In this document: piece after piece, positions 46,170-56,124 of the stretch
How positions within the stretch are numbered: the stretch's first letter is position 1
Layout of the letters: each line of letters starts with the position of its first letter
Source: an uncultured Mollicutes bacterium
Lineage (GTDB): Bacteria; Bacillota_I; Bacilli_A; ML615J-28; CAG-313
NCBI GenBank assembly: GCA_900548675.1
Contig: URLJ01000001.1
Coordinates: 116,929 to 180,928 of the forward strand
DNA length: 64,000 nt
Direction of reading: 5' to 3'
Notes under the pieces: generated by a model
The model's database searches: none
Told to the model about the DNA's origin: nothing
What the model saw: the letters and a program-made list of their open reading frames with translations, nothing else
Translations under genes and position numbers: made by a program

Positions 46170-48668
46170 ATGGCAATATCTCAATTTCTAAGAGATATTG
46201 GTGGAATAATCAATTCTACCGACCTTAATTATAATTTTAATAGAATGGCGGAAGATTTACAATTAGCCGTAGAAGGAGTTATTTTTGACAAAGAGTATTC
46301 TCAAGTAGAAACTATCGCAGACAGAAATAATATTCCTTCTGATCGACTAACTCAAGGATTCTGGTGTGCCGTTAGTGAAAATGGTGTTGTGTACGAATAC
46401 AACAAAAGGAATGATTTAGTTACAGCATCGACCGAAGAAAGATATTTTGGAATCAATGACGGTGATTTACCAAACATACCTTATGTTGTGGATGGAGATC
46501 CAACTTCAGGAGTATTATTAAATGCCAAATATATCTGTAAAGCAGATGGAAGAGATAACAATTGGAAATATACTTCTACAACAACTGGAGATACTTATGA
46601 AGATAGTGATTGGGCTATCTATGTAAAAGAAGATTATGCTGAAGAAGGTCATTGGATAAAGATACCAAAATGGATACCAATAATGAATGTTACTTCAATA
46701 TTAGAAAACAACTTAATCGGTAAGCTAGAGAATTTACACACGGAAGATAAGAGCAGAATTGTTAATGCAATTAATGAAATTCATGATGATTTAGGCACAA
46801 TAGAAGAATTAACAACAAAAGATAAGAGTACTGCAGTTGCGGCAATTAATGAACTTGACAAAGAGATGGGAGATTTAGAGAATCTTACTACTGCTGAAAA
46901 AAGTACTATCGTTGGAGCAATTAATGAAGTAGATACAAATGTTGGACCTGTAGAGGAGTTAACAACTACAAATAAAATCGTTACCTACGCAATTAATGAG
47001 CTAGACGGTGAGATGGGAGACTTATCTAAGTTGCATACTGAAGCAAAAGACAATATGGTTAATGCTTTAAATGAAGTTCATGATGATTTGGGAACCATAG
47101 AGGAATTAACAACAGATAATAAAAGTACTGCTGTGGCAGGTATAAATGAATTAGATAAGAGAGTGGGTAAACTTTCAGAATTAAAAACAGCAGATAAGTC
47201 AAGTGTTATTAATGCTATTAATGGACTTGGTGATATTAGTAAGCTTGAGACTACTACAAAAGAAACTGCTGTTGCGGCAATTAATGAATTAGATGGCCGT
47301 GCTGGAGAATTGGTTGATTTAACAACTGCTAGTAAAACTAATTTAGTATCTGCTATAAATGAGTTAGATAAAGATATTGGTAATGTAAGTACACTAACGA
47401 CTACTGCAAAAGATAATACTGTAAATGCCATTAATGAATTAGATAAAGAGATCGGTCCTCTTAATACATTGACTACTACAAACAAAGAAACGGTAGTAAA
47501 AGCCATTAATGAGGTCGATAAAGATATTGGTAATGTTGGAAATTTAACAACCAATAATAAAACTGATGCAGTTAGTGCAATAAATGAATTAAAGTCAATT
47601 ACAGATACATTAAGAGGGGCAACAATTTTAATTGGTAAAATTGACTTGAATACCAAAGATGTAACTCCTGAAAAGTTAACAGCTAGAGCATTAGAAATAA
47701 TGGGTGGAACAACAGTTCAAGCTGGTTGGCAGTTAGTTGACAAAGAACAACATGAATGGATTTGGAATGGAAGCAACTGGCAAGATTTTGAACAACCTAA
47801 TATTTATCCAGCACAAAATGGAACATTAGGAACAGTTCGTGGAAATGCTAGTGGTGACATTTCTATAACCGATGGAAATATGACCGTTTTACATGCTGCC
47901 AATGCAACTAAGTTAAATAATCAAACATCAGATTATTATGCTCGTTCAGCTCATTTGGGAAATATTACATTATTAACAACAACAAAAAAAGATAACACTG
48001 TGAATGCAATTAATGAATTAGATGCAGAACACGGAACGTTATCAAATTTACATACAACAAAAAAAGATAATTTTGTAAATGCTATAAATGAAGTTAGAGA
48101 TGATATCGGCACATTAAGTGATTTAACAACAACTGATACAACTAATATTACAGGTGCAATAAATGAGTTAAAAACAGGTTTAGATAATGCGAATGTGAAC
48201 ATTAACAAGAAAGCTGATAAGGATAATGTATTAGAGTTAGATAATGTCAATGCTTATGAGCCAACCAAAGATTATCATCCTGCAACTAAAAAATATGTTG
48301 ATATGATTGCTGGTGGAGCTTCATGGGGTAATATATATAACAATATAGAAGACCAAGAAGACCTAATGATGTTAATAAATGACAGACCAACAAAAAATCA
48401 AGTATTAACGAGAGATAATACACTTATGTATACTCCTACGAGTGACTATCACCCAGCAACAAAGAAATATGTTGATGAGACATTTACAAAAAATAATAAA
48501 TGGGGACAAATAAGTGGAGATATTGCAGACCAACAAGATCTTCAGAATGAATTTACAAAAAAACAAGATAAGACAACTGCTTGGAATACAACTAATTTAG
48601 TTGTTGGAACTCAACAACCTGAGATTCCAGAAAATGGATACATAATTTGGATAGATACAAATAGTTAG
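46170..48668 (+). CDS. Fibre/baseplate protein with about 14 AINEL repeats (832 aa)
   Basis: Start at ATG 46170 after AGGAGGT. Residues about 180-490 and 590-660 consist of roughly 24-residue units of the type LTTTxKSTxVxAINELDxxxG, which should build a long triple helix. Then two YxPTxDYHPATKKYVD motifs. The N-terminus (FLRDIGGIINSTDLNYNFNR) likely binds the baseplate. Probably a trimeric fibre spacer. Confidence 0.8.
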   Translation: MAISQFLRDIGGIINSTDLNYNFNRMAEDLQLAVEGVIFDKEYSQVETIADRNNIPSDRLTQGFWCAVSENGVVYEYNKRNDLVTASTEERYFGINDGDLPNIPYVVDGDPTSGVLLNAKYICKADGRDNNWKYTSTTTGDTYEDSDWAIYVKEDYAEEGHWIKIPKWIPIMNVTSILENNLIGKLENLHTEDKSRIVNAINEIHDDLGTIEELTTKDKSTAVAAINELDKEMGDLENLTTAEKSTIVGAINEVDTNVGPVEELTTTNKIVTYAINELDGEMGDLSKLHTEAKDNMVNALNEVHDDLGTIEELTTDNKSTAVAGINELDKRVGKLSELKTADKSSVINAINGLGDISKLETTTKETAVAAINELDGRAGELVDLTTASKTNLVSAINELDKDIGNVSTLTTTAKDNTVNAINELDKEIGPLNTLTTTNKETVVKAINEVDKDIGNVGNLTTNNKTDAVSAINELKSITDTLRGATILIGKIDLNTKDVTPEKLTARALEIMGGTTVQAGWQLVDKEQHEWIWNGSNWQDFEQPNIYPAQNGTLGTVRGNASGDISITDGNMTVLHAANATKLNNQTSDYYARSAHLGNITLLTTTKKDNTVNAINELDAEHGTLSNLHTTKKDNFVNAINEVRDDIGTLSDLTTTDTTNITGAINELKTGLDNANVNINKKADKDNVLELDNVNAYEPTKDYHPATKKYVDMIAGGASWGNIYNNIEDQEDLMMLINDRPTKNQVLTRDNTLMYTPTSDYHPATKKYVDETFTKNNKWGQISGDIADQQDLQNEFTKKQDKTTAWNTTNLVVGTQQPEIPENGYIIWIDTNS

Positions 48669-48686
48669 AACAAGGGGTGAAGAAAT

Positions 48687-51362
48687 ATGGCAACAGTATA
48701 TAGTGGTCAAAGATGGAATGGCGAAGGGTCCTGTTATTGGCGTATCCGTGTAGATTATAGCGATAATAGTGCTAATGTTTATGTTGACGTAGGTCCTTCT
48801 GGTTGGTCTATATGGCTACGTTTCACCTCAGGAAACAATACTTTCACAAAAAATGCTACTACTTATTATGCTAGTAATAACGGAAAAAGTGCAAATCTTT
48901 TAGGAACACTTTCTATAAGTCCTTATAGCGCAACAACTGTATACCAAACCTGTTCTGGTAGTACTTGGGGAGGTAATGTAAATGGTGAATCAAGTGTTAC
49001 AATACCTCAGCAGTATTCTCCAGCAGGTCCTACTTATTCTCGTTCAGTAAGTGGAATTACTAGAACATCTGCGACATTAAATGTATCCTGCTCAAGTAAC
49101 CCAGCAAGTTATTGGAGAATACATTGGTATGATACAAGTGGAAGTTGGGTTGGATATTCTGGAAATGGGGCAACTGGAAGCTGGACTTATACCCAAGACA
49201 ATTTGACTCCCAATACATCTTATAATTTTTATACTCAAGTAACAAATAATAATGATGGAGAAGGAACAGGATTATCTCCTATTGAATTTACTACTACGGG
49301 AAATGCTCCAACTATAAATAGTGTTGCGGTTTCTCCTTCAAGAACTTCTGCAATTTTTAATCCAAATGTGTCTTATGATACAAATGCAAGTTTTAGAAGC
49401 TACTCGATTAGATATGGAACGTCGACAAGTTATGGGTCAACTTCTACAAGTACCACAATAAGTGGATTAACTCCAAATACTACTTATTATTACAGTATGA
49501 CCGTAACGGATAATTGGGGAAGAACATCGATAGCTAAGACTGGTAGCTTTAAGACAACTGGAAATAATCCGACAATTAATTCGCATGGAGTAAAGACCTA
49601 TGCTCAGACTTCTGTAGAAATGCAGTATTCAGCTTCTTATGATACTAATGATTTATTATCTTCATATAAGTGGGAGTATGGCACTTCCACAAGTTATGGA
49701 AGTTCGGTTACTGGAACAAATACAATAAGCGGATTGAGTGCAAATACTACTTATTATTATAAGTTGACTGTTACGGGTATTCAGGGAAGAAGTTCTACTG
49801 CTACAGGTTCTTTTAAGACAGATCCTGCTACTGTTACAATAAGTGCTTTAGGTATATCTGAAATCACGGAAACGACAGCAAAAGTAGATTATACTTTCAA
49901 TAATCCATCGAATGTTGAACAGTTTTATGTTATAGAAACTGTTCTTGAGAGAGAAGATGGAACTAGTCAAAATTATCAAGCAAACAATATAATTCCTCCT
50001 TATACCAAAGTATATGATAATTTAGAGCCAGGTTCTAAATATACTTGCAAAACTAGAGTTGGCATTAAAGGACAGAGTGGAACGGTATATTATTCTCAAT
50101 GGGCTTCACAAGATTTTGAAACATTGGCAAGTACTCCTTTTGTGAAAATAGATTCTAATGGTGTAATTAAACATTATAAAGGATATGCTCTCGGAAAAAG
50201 TGACATTTATAATGGATATAGCTCAGAATGGAAGAATGGGAACTATTCAGAGACGGTCAATTCTACTATATCTTTTAATGGAGAGGGAACGGGCGTTTCA
50301 AAAGTAAAATATATCGAGATAATGCCTAATGATACTTATACGTATGAATTTCCTGTCGAGCAATTCACAACCTCATCTGGTATAACTCTTATATTAACGA
50401 ATGTTTCAGATATTATTCAGAAAGTTGTAAAAGTAACACCAGGACAATCCGGATCTATAAACACCGGTAGCAGTACTCGTTTATATATGACTTGTACAGG
50501 AACAGATTTAAGTAAAGAAACAGCAAAATATGTTCGTTTTAGTATTTATAGGTCTATAAAGAAAGTTCCATTGGATAAAGAATCAATAGTTACATTAAAT
50601 AATAAGATAAGATATATAGATATATCGCAAAATGGATATATAAAAGGAACAACAACGGGTTCTGACGGAAAAATTATAGAACTTGATGTTTATGATAAAC
50701 TAGGTAATAATATTGCTCTTAATAAAAACGTTACAATGGAAAGAGGTAGTGGAAGTAATCTTGAAAAAATTACTGATGGTAATCATGATGGTTCTTCTTA
50801 TTGTACTTTAAATGAGAACAGCGCAGGAACTACAGTGAGAGTTGATTTGGGCCAAGAATATTCTTATGACCAAATAGATAGAGTTGTATTATGGCGAGAT
50901 GTTGATTGTTTATATCAAGAAAGTAGATTATTGGGATTAGATGCAAACAAACAAATAACGTGGAAATTTCAGTCATATAAGAGTGAAGGAGTTTATAAAG
51001 AAACTTCTGAAGGATATACTGCCAGACCAAGGAAAGCCAAAACAAAGCATAATATATATATAACATCATTACTTAATGAGTTAGATAATCCTCCTTTTGC
51101 AGATAAAATAACAATAAATGCAGATTGGAATATATCTATTCCTCCTGTAATAGCAGACTTGACAACACATAGAGTAGATGCTATAATAGCAGCAAATAGT
51201 GGTAGATTATTAAAGAATGATGTTGGTGATCTAACGGCATTAACAACTACAGAAAAATCAAATTTAGTAGATGCTATTAATGAGATTTGGAATGGTATAA
51301 ATAAAACAGAAGAAGAATTTACAGTATTAGATTTCGTATTAGAATCTATACTATGCGGTTAG
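48687..51362 (+). CDS. Tail adhesin with fibronectin type III and discoidin-like domains (891 aa)
   Basis: Residues 1-110 form a beta domain also hinted at in the protein at 61491. Three FN3-like units follow (SGLTPNTTYYYSMTVTDNWG, SGLSANTTYYYKLTVTG and relatives). Residues about 675-790 (NIALNKNVTMERGSG, TVRVDLGQEYSYDQIDRVVL) resemble an F5/8 type C carbohydrate-binding domain. It ends with one LTTTEKSNLVDAINEI repeat, as in the neighbours. A receptor-binding role is likely. Confidence 0.8.
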   Translation: MATVYSGQRWNGEGSCYWRIRVDYSDNSANVYVDVGPSGWSIWLRFTSGNNTFTKNATTYYASNNGKSANLLGTLSISPYSATTVYQTCSGSTWGGNVNGESSVTIPQQYSPAGPTYSRSVSGITRTSATLNVSCSSNPASYWRIHWYDTSGSWVGYSGNGATGSWTYTQDNLTPNTSYNFYTQVTNNNDGEGTGLSPIEFTTTGNAPTINSVAVSPSRTSAIFNPNVSYDTNASFRSYSIRYGTSTSYGSTSTSTTISGLTPNTTYYYSMTVTDNWGRTSIAKTGSFKTTGNNPTINSHGVKTYAQTSVEMQYSASYDTNDLLSSYKWEYGTSTSYGSSVTGTNTISGLSANTTYYYKLTVTGIQGRSSTATGSFKTDPATVTISALGISEITETTAKVDYTFNNPSNVEQFYVIETVLEREDGTSQNYQANNIIPPYTKVYDNLEPGSKYTCKTRVGIKGQSGTVYYSQWASQDFETLASTPFVKIDSNGVIKHYKGYALGKSDIYNGYSSEWKNGNYSETVNSTISFNGEGTGVSKVKYIEIMPNDTYTYEFPVEQFTTSSGITLILTNVSDIIQKVVKVTPGQSGSINTGSSTRLYMTCTGTDLSKETAKYVRFSIYRSIKKVPLDKESIVTLNNKIRYIDISQNGYIKGTTTGSDGKIIELDVYDKLGNNIALNKNVTMERGSGSNLEKITDGNHDGSSYCTLNENSAGTTVRVDLGQEYSYDQIDRVVLWRDVDCLYQESRLLGLDANKQITWKFQSYKSEGVYKETSEGYTARPRKAKTKHNIYITSLLNELDNPPFADKITINADWNISIPPVIADLTTHRVDAIIAANSGRLLKNDVGDLTALTTTEKSNLVDAINEIWNGINKTEEEFTVLDFVLESILCG

Positions 51363-51375
51363 GAGGGAGATTAAT

Positions 51376-52116
51376 ATGGCAGAGAAACATCCAGATGTAA
51401 AATTTGAGTATTCGTTTTCTGATGGTAAATATTGGTCTCCTTACGACCATTGTCGTGTTTGGGAAAATGGTACTTATGATTTAATGATAAGAGACAACTA
51501 TGGTCAGACGGCAAAGAGAGTTTATGAAGAAACCAATGTTGTCGAAGATAAGGAGATACCGTTTAAAATAGAGTTTATTGATTTTATTGATTTCAATGAC
51601 AATCCTATAGAATATTATGATGGTATAGTTGTAGCTAGAAGTAGTGGCAAGATGGTTATTACTATTCAAGGAAATTACAATAACCCTGTGCTTTATGAAC
51701 GTATTAAAGGACAGGACGTATGGGAAAGAAAAGGGAGTTTTGTTAATAATAAACTTACGGTACGAAGCTTACATCAGGCCGAATACTATGTAGCAGATTC
51801 ATATGGCAGAAGGTCAAAAACTTTTACTTCCGAAGTCGTCACGTATACCCCTTACTCTCCTCGCCCAGCTATAACAATATTACATGCAGATTCTGGTGTG
51901 CTCATTACAGAAGTAAGAGACGATACAGAGACGAATGCTGTTCCAAGAAGATATGCAATTAGTTATGATGATGGAAAAACTTGGTCAAATTGGCAATTGG
52001 GTAGATATTTTCAAAAATTAAAACCATCAACGGGGACTTACTGGATAAGAGTAAAAATAAAATATACCACTGGAGTCGAAAGTAATTCTGTGGGTAAAAT
52101 GGTAACAATAAAATAA
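51376..52116 (+). CDS. 246-aa beta-rich baseplate/fibre protein
   Basis: AGGAGGGAG site. Repeated DGKxWSxY/W signatures (FSDGKYWSPYDHCRVWENGT, SYDDGKTWSNWQLGRYF) suggest Ig-like or sialidase-type beta repeats. No enzyme residues identified. It lies between adhesin and small fibre genes. Confidence 0.65.
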   Translation: MAEKHPDVKFEYSFSDGKYWSPYDHCRVWENGTYDLMIRDNYGQTAKRVYEETNVVEDKEIPFKIEFIDFIDFNDNPIEYYDGIVVARSSGKMVITIQGNYNNPVLYERIKGQDVWERKGSFVNNKLTVRSLHQAEYYVADSYGRRSKTFTSEVVTYTPYSPRPAITILHADSGVLITEVRDDTETNAVPRRYAISYDDGKTWSNWQLGRYFQKLKPSTGTYWIRVKIKYTTGVESNSVGKMVTIK

Positions 52117-52129
52117 TGGAGGTGTTAAT

Positions 52130-52351
52130 ATGGCAATTTATGTTCCTAATATAATTGATAATTTAACTTCTACTTCAACTAAAGATGGATTATCTGCAAA
52201 CCAAGGTAGAGTGTTAAAAGAGCAACAAGGAGATTTAACTGAATTATATACAGGTAATAAGGGGAGTCTTGTCGGAGCAATCAACGAAATCAAAGAAATG
52301 GAAACTACTTTAGCATCTCTATTAGATGAGATAAATGGAGAAGTGATATAG
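52130..52351 (+). CDS. 73-aa fibre-associated protein with one AINEI repeat
   Basis: MAIYVPNIIDNLTSTSTKDG, LSANQGRVLKEQ and GNKGSLVGAINEIKEM. The last part is the same repeat as in 46170 and at the end of 48687, so it may form mixed or matching trimer contacts. Confidence 0.7.
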   Translation: MAIYVPNIIDNLTSTSTKDGLSANQGRVLKEQQGDLTELYTGNKGSLVGAINEIKEMETTLASLLDEINGEVI

Positions 52352-52385
52352 CGTAAAAACCATTGGTGTTTTTGCGCCTTTTTTT
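52351..52385 (+). terminator. Intrinsic terminator
   Basis: GCG-AAAAAC/GTTTTT-CGC stem and eight T. Confidence 0.85.
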
Positions 52386-52399
52386 ATGGAGGTTTAATT

Positions 52400-53341
52400 A
52401 TGGACGAAAAAGAAATGATGAACAAAATAAAATACCTAATAAAAAAGAAAAGACCTTTGGAAGATATTCTTTTAGAAACTGGATTAAAAGAGTATGAAGT
52501 GTTCGGTTTTGTAGAAATGTTGAAACAAAATGGGTGGCAAGCAGAATATAAAGACGGCTTCTTCATTTACCAAAAGGAACAACTTATTAAGGATAGGGAC
52601 GTTTATAAAATGGCAGCTGGTGAGAAGCATAAGTTATTGTTTATTAGCGATACGCATTTGGGAAGTAAATATGATAGATTAGACATTTTAAGATATTTAT
52701 ATGATTTAGCAGAAGATGAGGAAATAAATACAGTGTTTCACGTAGGAGACCTATGTGATGGCGCGTATCCAAATAGACCAAATCATACTTATGAATTAAG
52801 AGCACATGGAGCAGAAGAGCAACTTGAATATATCGTTGAGAAATACCCCTCTAAGACCGGAATTAAGACAATGTTTATTGGAGGAAATCACGATTATTCT
52901 CATGTAAGAAATGCCGGTTTTGATATAGGAAAAGCAGTTGCAAAGGAGCGTCCCGATATGATTTATTTAGGACAAGATGTGGCAGATGTTGATTACGGAA
53001 AGACAAGATTGAGATTGTTTCATGGTTCTAAGGGTCAGAGTTATGCAAGAAGTTATAGAATGCAAAAATATGTAGAACAAATTCCTACAGAAGAGAAACC
53101 AGATATATTATTAATGGGCCATTATCATAATTCATTTTATATGAAGTATGCAGATGTACATTGTTTCCAAGTTCCATCTACAATAGATCAAACTCCTTAT
53201 GCAAGAAGTCTTGGATTGAATAATGAAAAAGGAGCTTGGATTGCAGATTTGACAACAGATAAACAAGGTGGTATAATGACAATAGAACCTGAGTTTATAG
53301 ACTTCAGCGGACAAAAAAGACTTGTAAGAAAAAAGAAGTAA
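52400..53341 (+). CDS. Calcineurin-like metallophosphoesterase with N-terminal HTH-like domain (313 aa)
   Basis: All metal-binding motifs are present: SDTHLG (Asp84, His86), GDLCD (Asp117), GGNHD (Asn163, His164, Asp165), FHG (His208) and GHYH (240-243). The first 60 residues (IKYLIKKKRPLEDILLETGL, VEMLKQNGWQ) look like a small winged helix. Phages with long fibre arrays often carry such a gene near lysis genes; substrate (phosphodiester, nucleotide or phosphoprotein) unknown. Confidence 0.88.
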   Translation: MDEKEMMNKIKYLIKKKRPLEDILLETGLKEYEVFGFVEMLKQNGWQAEYKDGFFIYQKEQLIKDRDVYKMAAGEKHKLLFISDTHLGSKYDRLDILRYLYDLAEDEEINTVFHVGDLCDGAYPNRPNHTYELRAHGAEEQLEYIVEKYPSKTGIKTMFIGGNHDYSHVRNAGFDIGKAVAKERPDMIYLGQDVADVDYGKTRLRLFHGSKGQSYARSYRMQKYVEQIPTEEKPDILLMGHYHNSFYMKYADVHCFQVPSTIDQTPYARSLGLNNEKGAWIADLTTDKQGGIMTIEPEFIDFSGQKRLVRKKK

Positions 53342-53416
53342 TTAAACCTTAATTTATACTAACTCTATCTACTAAGTAACAGAGGGAAAAAAGTAAGAAA
53401 GAGAGGGGGTAAGACT

Positions 53417-54070
53417 ATGGACGCAGTTATAGAGACAGCGAAAACAATAGGCATTACTTTGGCAGAGATTATTTTAGTTATCTATTTCTGTGTTAAGTAT
53501 ATAAATGCAGCTTTGAGAAAAGAAGATATAAGCAAAGGTGTTAAAGAACAAAGTAATCTTGATTTACAAATAATTGAAAAAATGGATTATTATAAGGAAT
53601 TGCTAAATGCGGACAGAATATTATTATTTGAATTTCACAATGGCCAACATTATTCTAATTATAGATCTGCATTGAGAATGTCTCCATCATATGAGGTATT
53701 TAAAGCAGGACAAAAAAGCAAAATGGTAGAGTGTACAAATATTCCGATATCTGTTATGCCTAAATTGATATATGAAATTACACACAATGGATATTCGGAA
53801 TGTAAGACAATAGAGGAGATAAAAGAAGATAAGGGAAACACTTATGAATTTAAAAAATCTATAGATGTATACTCTTATTATGATGTAGCGATTAGAGATA
53901 AAAATAATAACATTATTGGATTTGTTGCCGTAGAGTGGGCATCAGAAAGACCAGAAGATGTAGATGTAATTCAAATAGAAAGATTGGCTGGTTTCTTAGA
54001 AGACAAAGTTAATGAAATAGTAGAAAATAATGAAAAAAGAAAAAAGAAGAAATTCTTAGGAATTTTTTAA
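53417..54070 (+). CDS. Membrane-anchored GAF-like sensor protein (217 aa)
   Basis: One N-terminal membrane helix about residues 10-30 (ITLAEIILVIYFCVKYI), a short linker, then LLNADRILLFEFHNGQHYSN ... DVAIRDKNNNIIGFVAVEWA, which resembles a GAF-type ligand-binding domain. It sits next to the endolysin, so a part in lysis timing is conceivable; not proven. Confidence 0.65.
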   Translation: MDAVIETAKTIGITLAEIILVIYFCVKYINAALRKEDISKGVKEQSNLDLQIIEKMDYYKELLNADRILLFEFHNGQHYSNYRSALRMSPSYEVFKAGQKSKMVECTNIPISVMPKLIYEITHNGYSECKTIEEIKEDKGNTYEFKKSIDVYSYYDVAIRDKNNNIIGFVAVEWASERPEDVDVIQIERLAGFLEDKVNEIVENNEKRKKKKFLGIF

Positions 54071-54084
54071 TGGAGGTGTAAAAA

Positions 54085-55272
54085 ATGGAAGAGTGCAAAG
54101 AAGTACTTACTTGGGAACAAAAGATACAAAACATTGAGAACGCACCTGAAGAAGCAAGATTAATGATTGCAAAGGCTTATATAAGAGATGATATACCAGA
54201 TGAAAATGTTCAATATGAATTTAATACAGATAGTCCTGAGCAATTAAATGAAGATGGAGAAATTGAAAATTTAAATGCAGATGATCCTGAGGGGATAGGA
54301 GCTACAGGTTTTATAATGAGAACTACAAGACCTGCAAATAATAAGAATTTTATTACTAGAGGTTCTGGTGGTTGGAATACTTGTATAAAAGGAAATCCTA
54401 GATATCAATATGCAGATGCTTTAGCAAACTGTGTTGGTTATGCTAGCGGTAGATTCAATGAAATTATAAATATTGCTAGAGAAACAACTGGCTGTACTTA
54501 TACAACATTAAATTGTAACGCAGTGGGATTTAAAGAAAGAGCAGAAGCGGCTGGATTAAAAACAGGTTCTACTCCAAGACGTGGTGCTATCATGTGTTGG
54601 GGCAAAGAAGGTGCTGCTGGACACGTTGCTATAGTTGAGAGAGTTAACAATAGCAATTCAGTATATACTTCAGAGTCTGGATGGGGTTCAAGTGCCATAT
54701 TCTGGAACAGTACAAGAAGTAACAACAATGGTAGATGGGGAATTGGAGCAGGATATTACTTTAGATGCTTTATCTATTTACCAGACGACGTACAAAAAGC
54801 TATAGATGCAGAAGAACCAACACCTACTCCACAACCAACTCCAAGCGACAAGTTTAATATTGGAGACAAAGTAGTTGTTAATGGACCTTTATATGTAAGT
54901 TCTACTGCTTCATCACCAGCGGGTCATGTTAGTAATAAGGTGACTAATATAACAAGAAAGAATCCTGGTTCAGCACATCCATATAACACTACAGGAGATC
55001 TAGGTTGGATGGATGAAAATTCTATCAAAAAATATGAAGAACCAACACCAGCACCTACTCCAGCACCATCTACAGAATTAAATGTAGGAGATGCGGTTGA
55101 AATTATTGGAACAGGAAATGGTAGTGCTTATGGTGGAAGTAATACTGCTTATGGAATTGGTTGGAAAAGACAAATATTAAAGATTTGGAATGGAAAACCT
55201 TATCCATACCAAGTAGGAAATAATACTGGAACTACCGGATTCTATAAGAAAGAAGCTTTAAAAAAGATATAA
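54085..55272 (+). CDS. Endolysin: CHAP amidase/endopeptidase with two SH3-like wall-binding domains (395 aa)
   Basis: Residues about 90-235 contain NCVGYASGR (nucleophile Cys116) and GHVAIVE (His180), the CHAP catalytic pair, cleaving peptidoglycan stem or bridge peptides. Pro/Thr linkers (PTPTPQPTPS, PTPAPTPAPS) separate two SH3-like repeats (FNIGDKVVVNGPLY, LNVGDAVEIIGTG). The first 80 residues are acidic with no signal peptide, so export depends on the holin. Confidence 0.9.
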   Translation: MEECKEVLTWEQKIQNIENAPEEARLMIAKAYIRDDIPDENVQYEFNTDSPEQLNEDGEIENLNADDPEGIGATGFIMRTTRPANNKNFITRGSGGWNTCIKGNPRYQYADALANCVGYASGRFNEIINIARETTGCTYTTLNCNAVGFKERAEAAGLKTGSTPRRGAIMCWGKEGAAGHVAIVERVNNSNSVYTSESGWGSSAIFWNSTRSNNNGRWGIGAGYYFRCFIYLPDDVQKAIDAEEPTPTPQPTPSDKFNIGDKVVVNGPLYVSSTASSPAGHVSNKVTNITRKNPGSAHPYNTTGDLGWMDENSIKKYEEPTPAPTPAPSTELNVGDAVEIIGTGNGSAYGGSNTAYGIGWKRQILKIWNGKPYPYQVGNNTGTTGFYKKEALKKI

Positions 55273-55283
55273 AAAAAAAGATA

Positions 55284-55308
55284 AGCGACTACCTAAAAAG
55301 GAGTCGCT
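55284..55308 (+). terminator. Hairpin after the endolysin gene
   Basis: AGCGACT/AGTCGCT stem; no U tract, overlapping the holin ribosome region. Confidence 0.5.
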
Positions 55309-55332
55309 CATCCTTGTAAGGAGGGGATAAAA

Positions 55333-55779
55333 ATGTTAAATGCAATTTTACTTACTTTAAAAACAATGGGATGGCTTGGTATAATTTTAGGTCTTTTGGT
55401 TATCGTTAATACTATTTGTGGAACATTATATAACGTTGCTACAAAAAAAGAAACTTTTAGCTGGAAGAAACTATTTAAAGGAATTAGCAAGTCTGCTATA
55501 TTTTATGTAAGCGCTGCTCTATTATCAGTTGCTTTTACAATATTACCTTTTATAAACGAAATGATTGTCAATACATTTGGCGTAATATTATTATCTAATG
55601 ATTTATTAAATGCTATGTCAAGTATTGGTGTTCTTGGTGTTGTAATTGGAACTATTATAGTTCAAGGTAAAAAGGCAATTGAGGGTGTTACTAAATTGGC
55701 TAATATTAGTGCAGACACTGAAGTTATAACTTGGAAAGTTGAAATCCCAGAAGAAGACGAAGAAAAGGACACAAAATAG
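55333..55779 (+). CDS. Holin (148 aa)
   Basis: Three to four hydrophobic segments (about 12-35, 55-72, 78-98, 100-112: GIILGLLVIVNTICGTLY, AIFYVSAALLSVAFTILPFI, IGVLGVVIGTIIVQG) and a charged cytoplasmic tail. Size and topology fit the phage_holin_4-type family that opens the membrane for the endolysin just upstream. Confidence 0.8.
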   Translation: MLNAILLTLKTMGWLGIILGLLVIVNTICGTLYNVATKKETFSWKKLFKGISKSAIFYVSAALLSVAFTILPFINEMIVNTFGVILLSNDLLNAMSSIGVLGVVIGTIIVQGKKAIEGVTKLANISADTEVITWKVEIPEEDEEKDTK

Positions 55780-55811
55780 TCCTAATATAATAGACGAAGG
55801 GAGGGGAAATC

Positions 55812-56123
55812 ATGGAAATATTAAGAGATAAGACTATCAATGCTGGCACTGCAAAGCCACAAGATAAAATTATTAAGAATATTACCGGAAATACTATGAG
55901 TATTCAAATTGATGGTGACGCAAAACTTTCTATGAAAGGCTCTCATGCAAATTTTGAATCAAACGAATCCTATGCTATTGCTCTAATAAACATGACAACT
56001 CTTGATAAAGTAACTGAGACAACTGCTCCAGGTCTTTATCTTGCTGTCGTAGAAGGCATAGATGAAATAGAATTAGAGATTTCTGGTAGTGGTATTATAC
56101 ATTGGAAGGAATTAGGTGATTAA
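55812..56123 (+). CDS. 103-aa tail/fibre accessory protein
   Basis: MEILRDKTINAGTAKPQDKI, then beta-strand-rich. Such small proteins often precede fibre genes as structural plugs. Its stop is one base from the next start region. Confidence 0.6.
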   Translation: MEILRDKTINAGTAKPQDKIIKNITGNTMSIQIDGDAKLSMKGSHANFESNESYAIALINMTTLDKVTETTAPGLYLAVVEGIDEIELEISGSGIIHWKELGD

Positions 56124-56124
56124 T

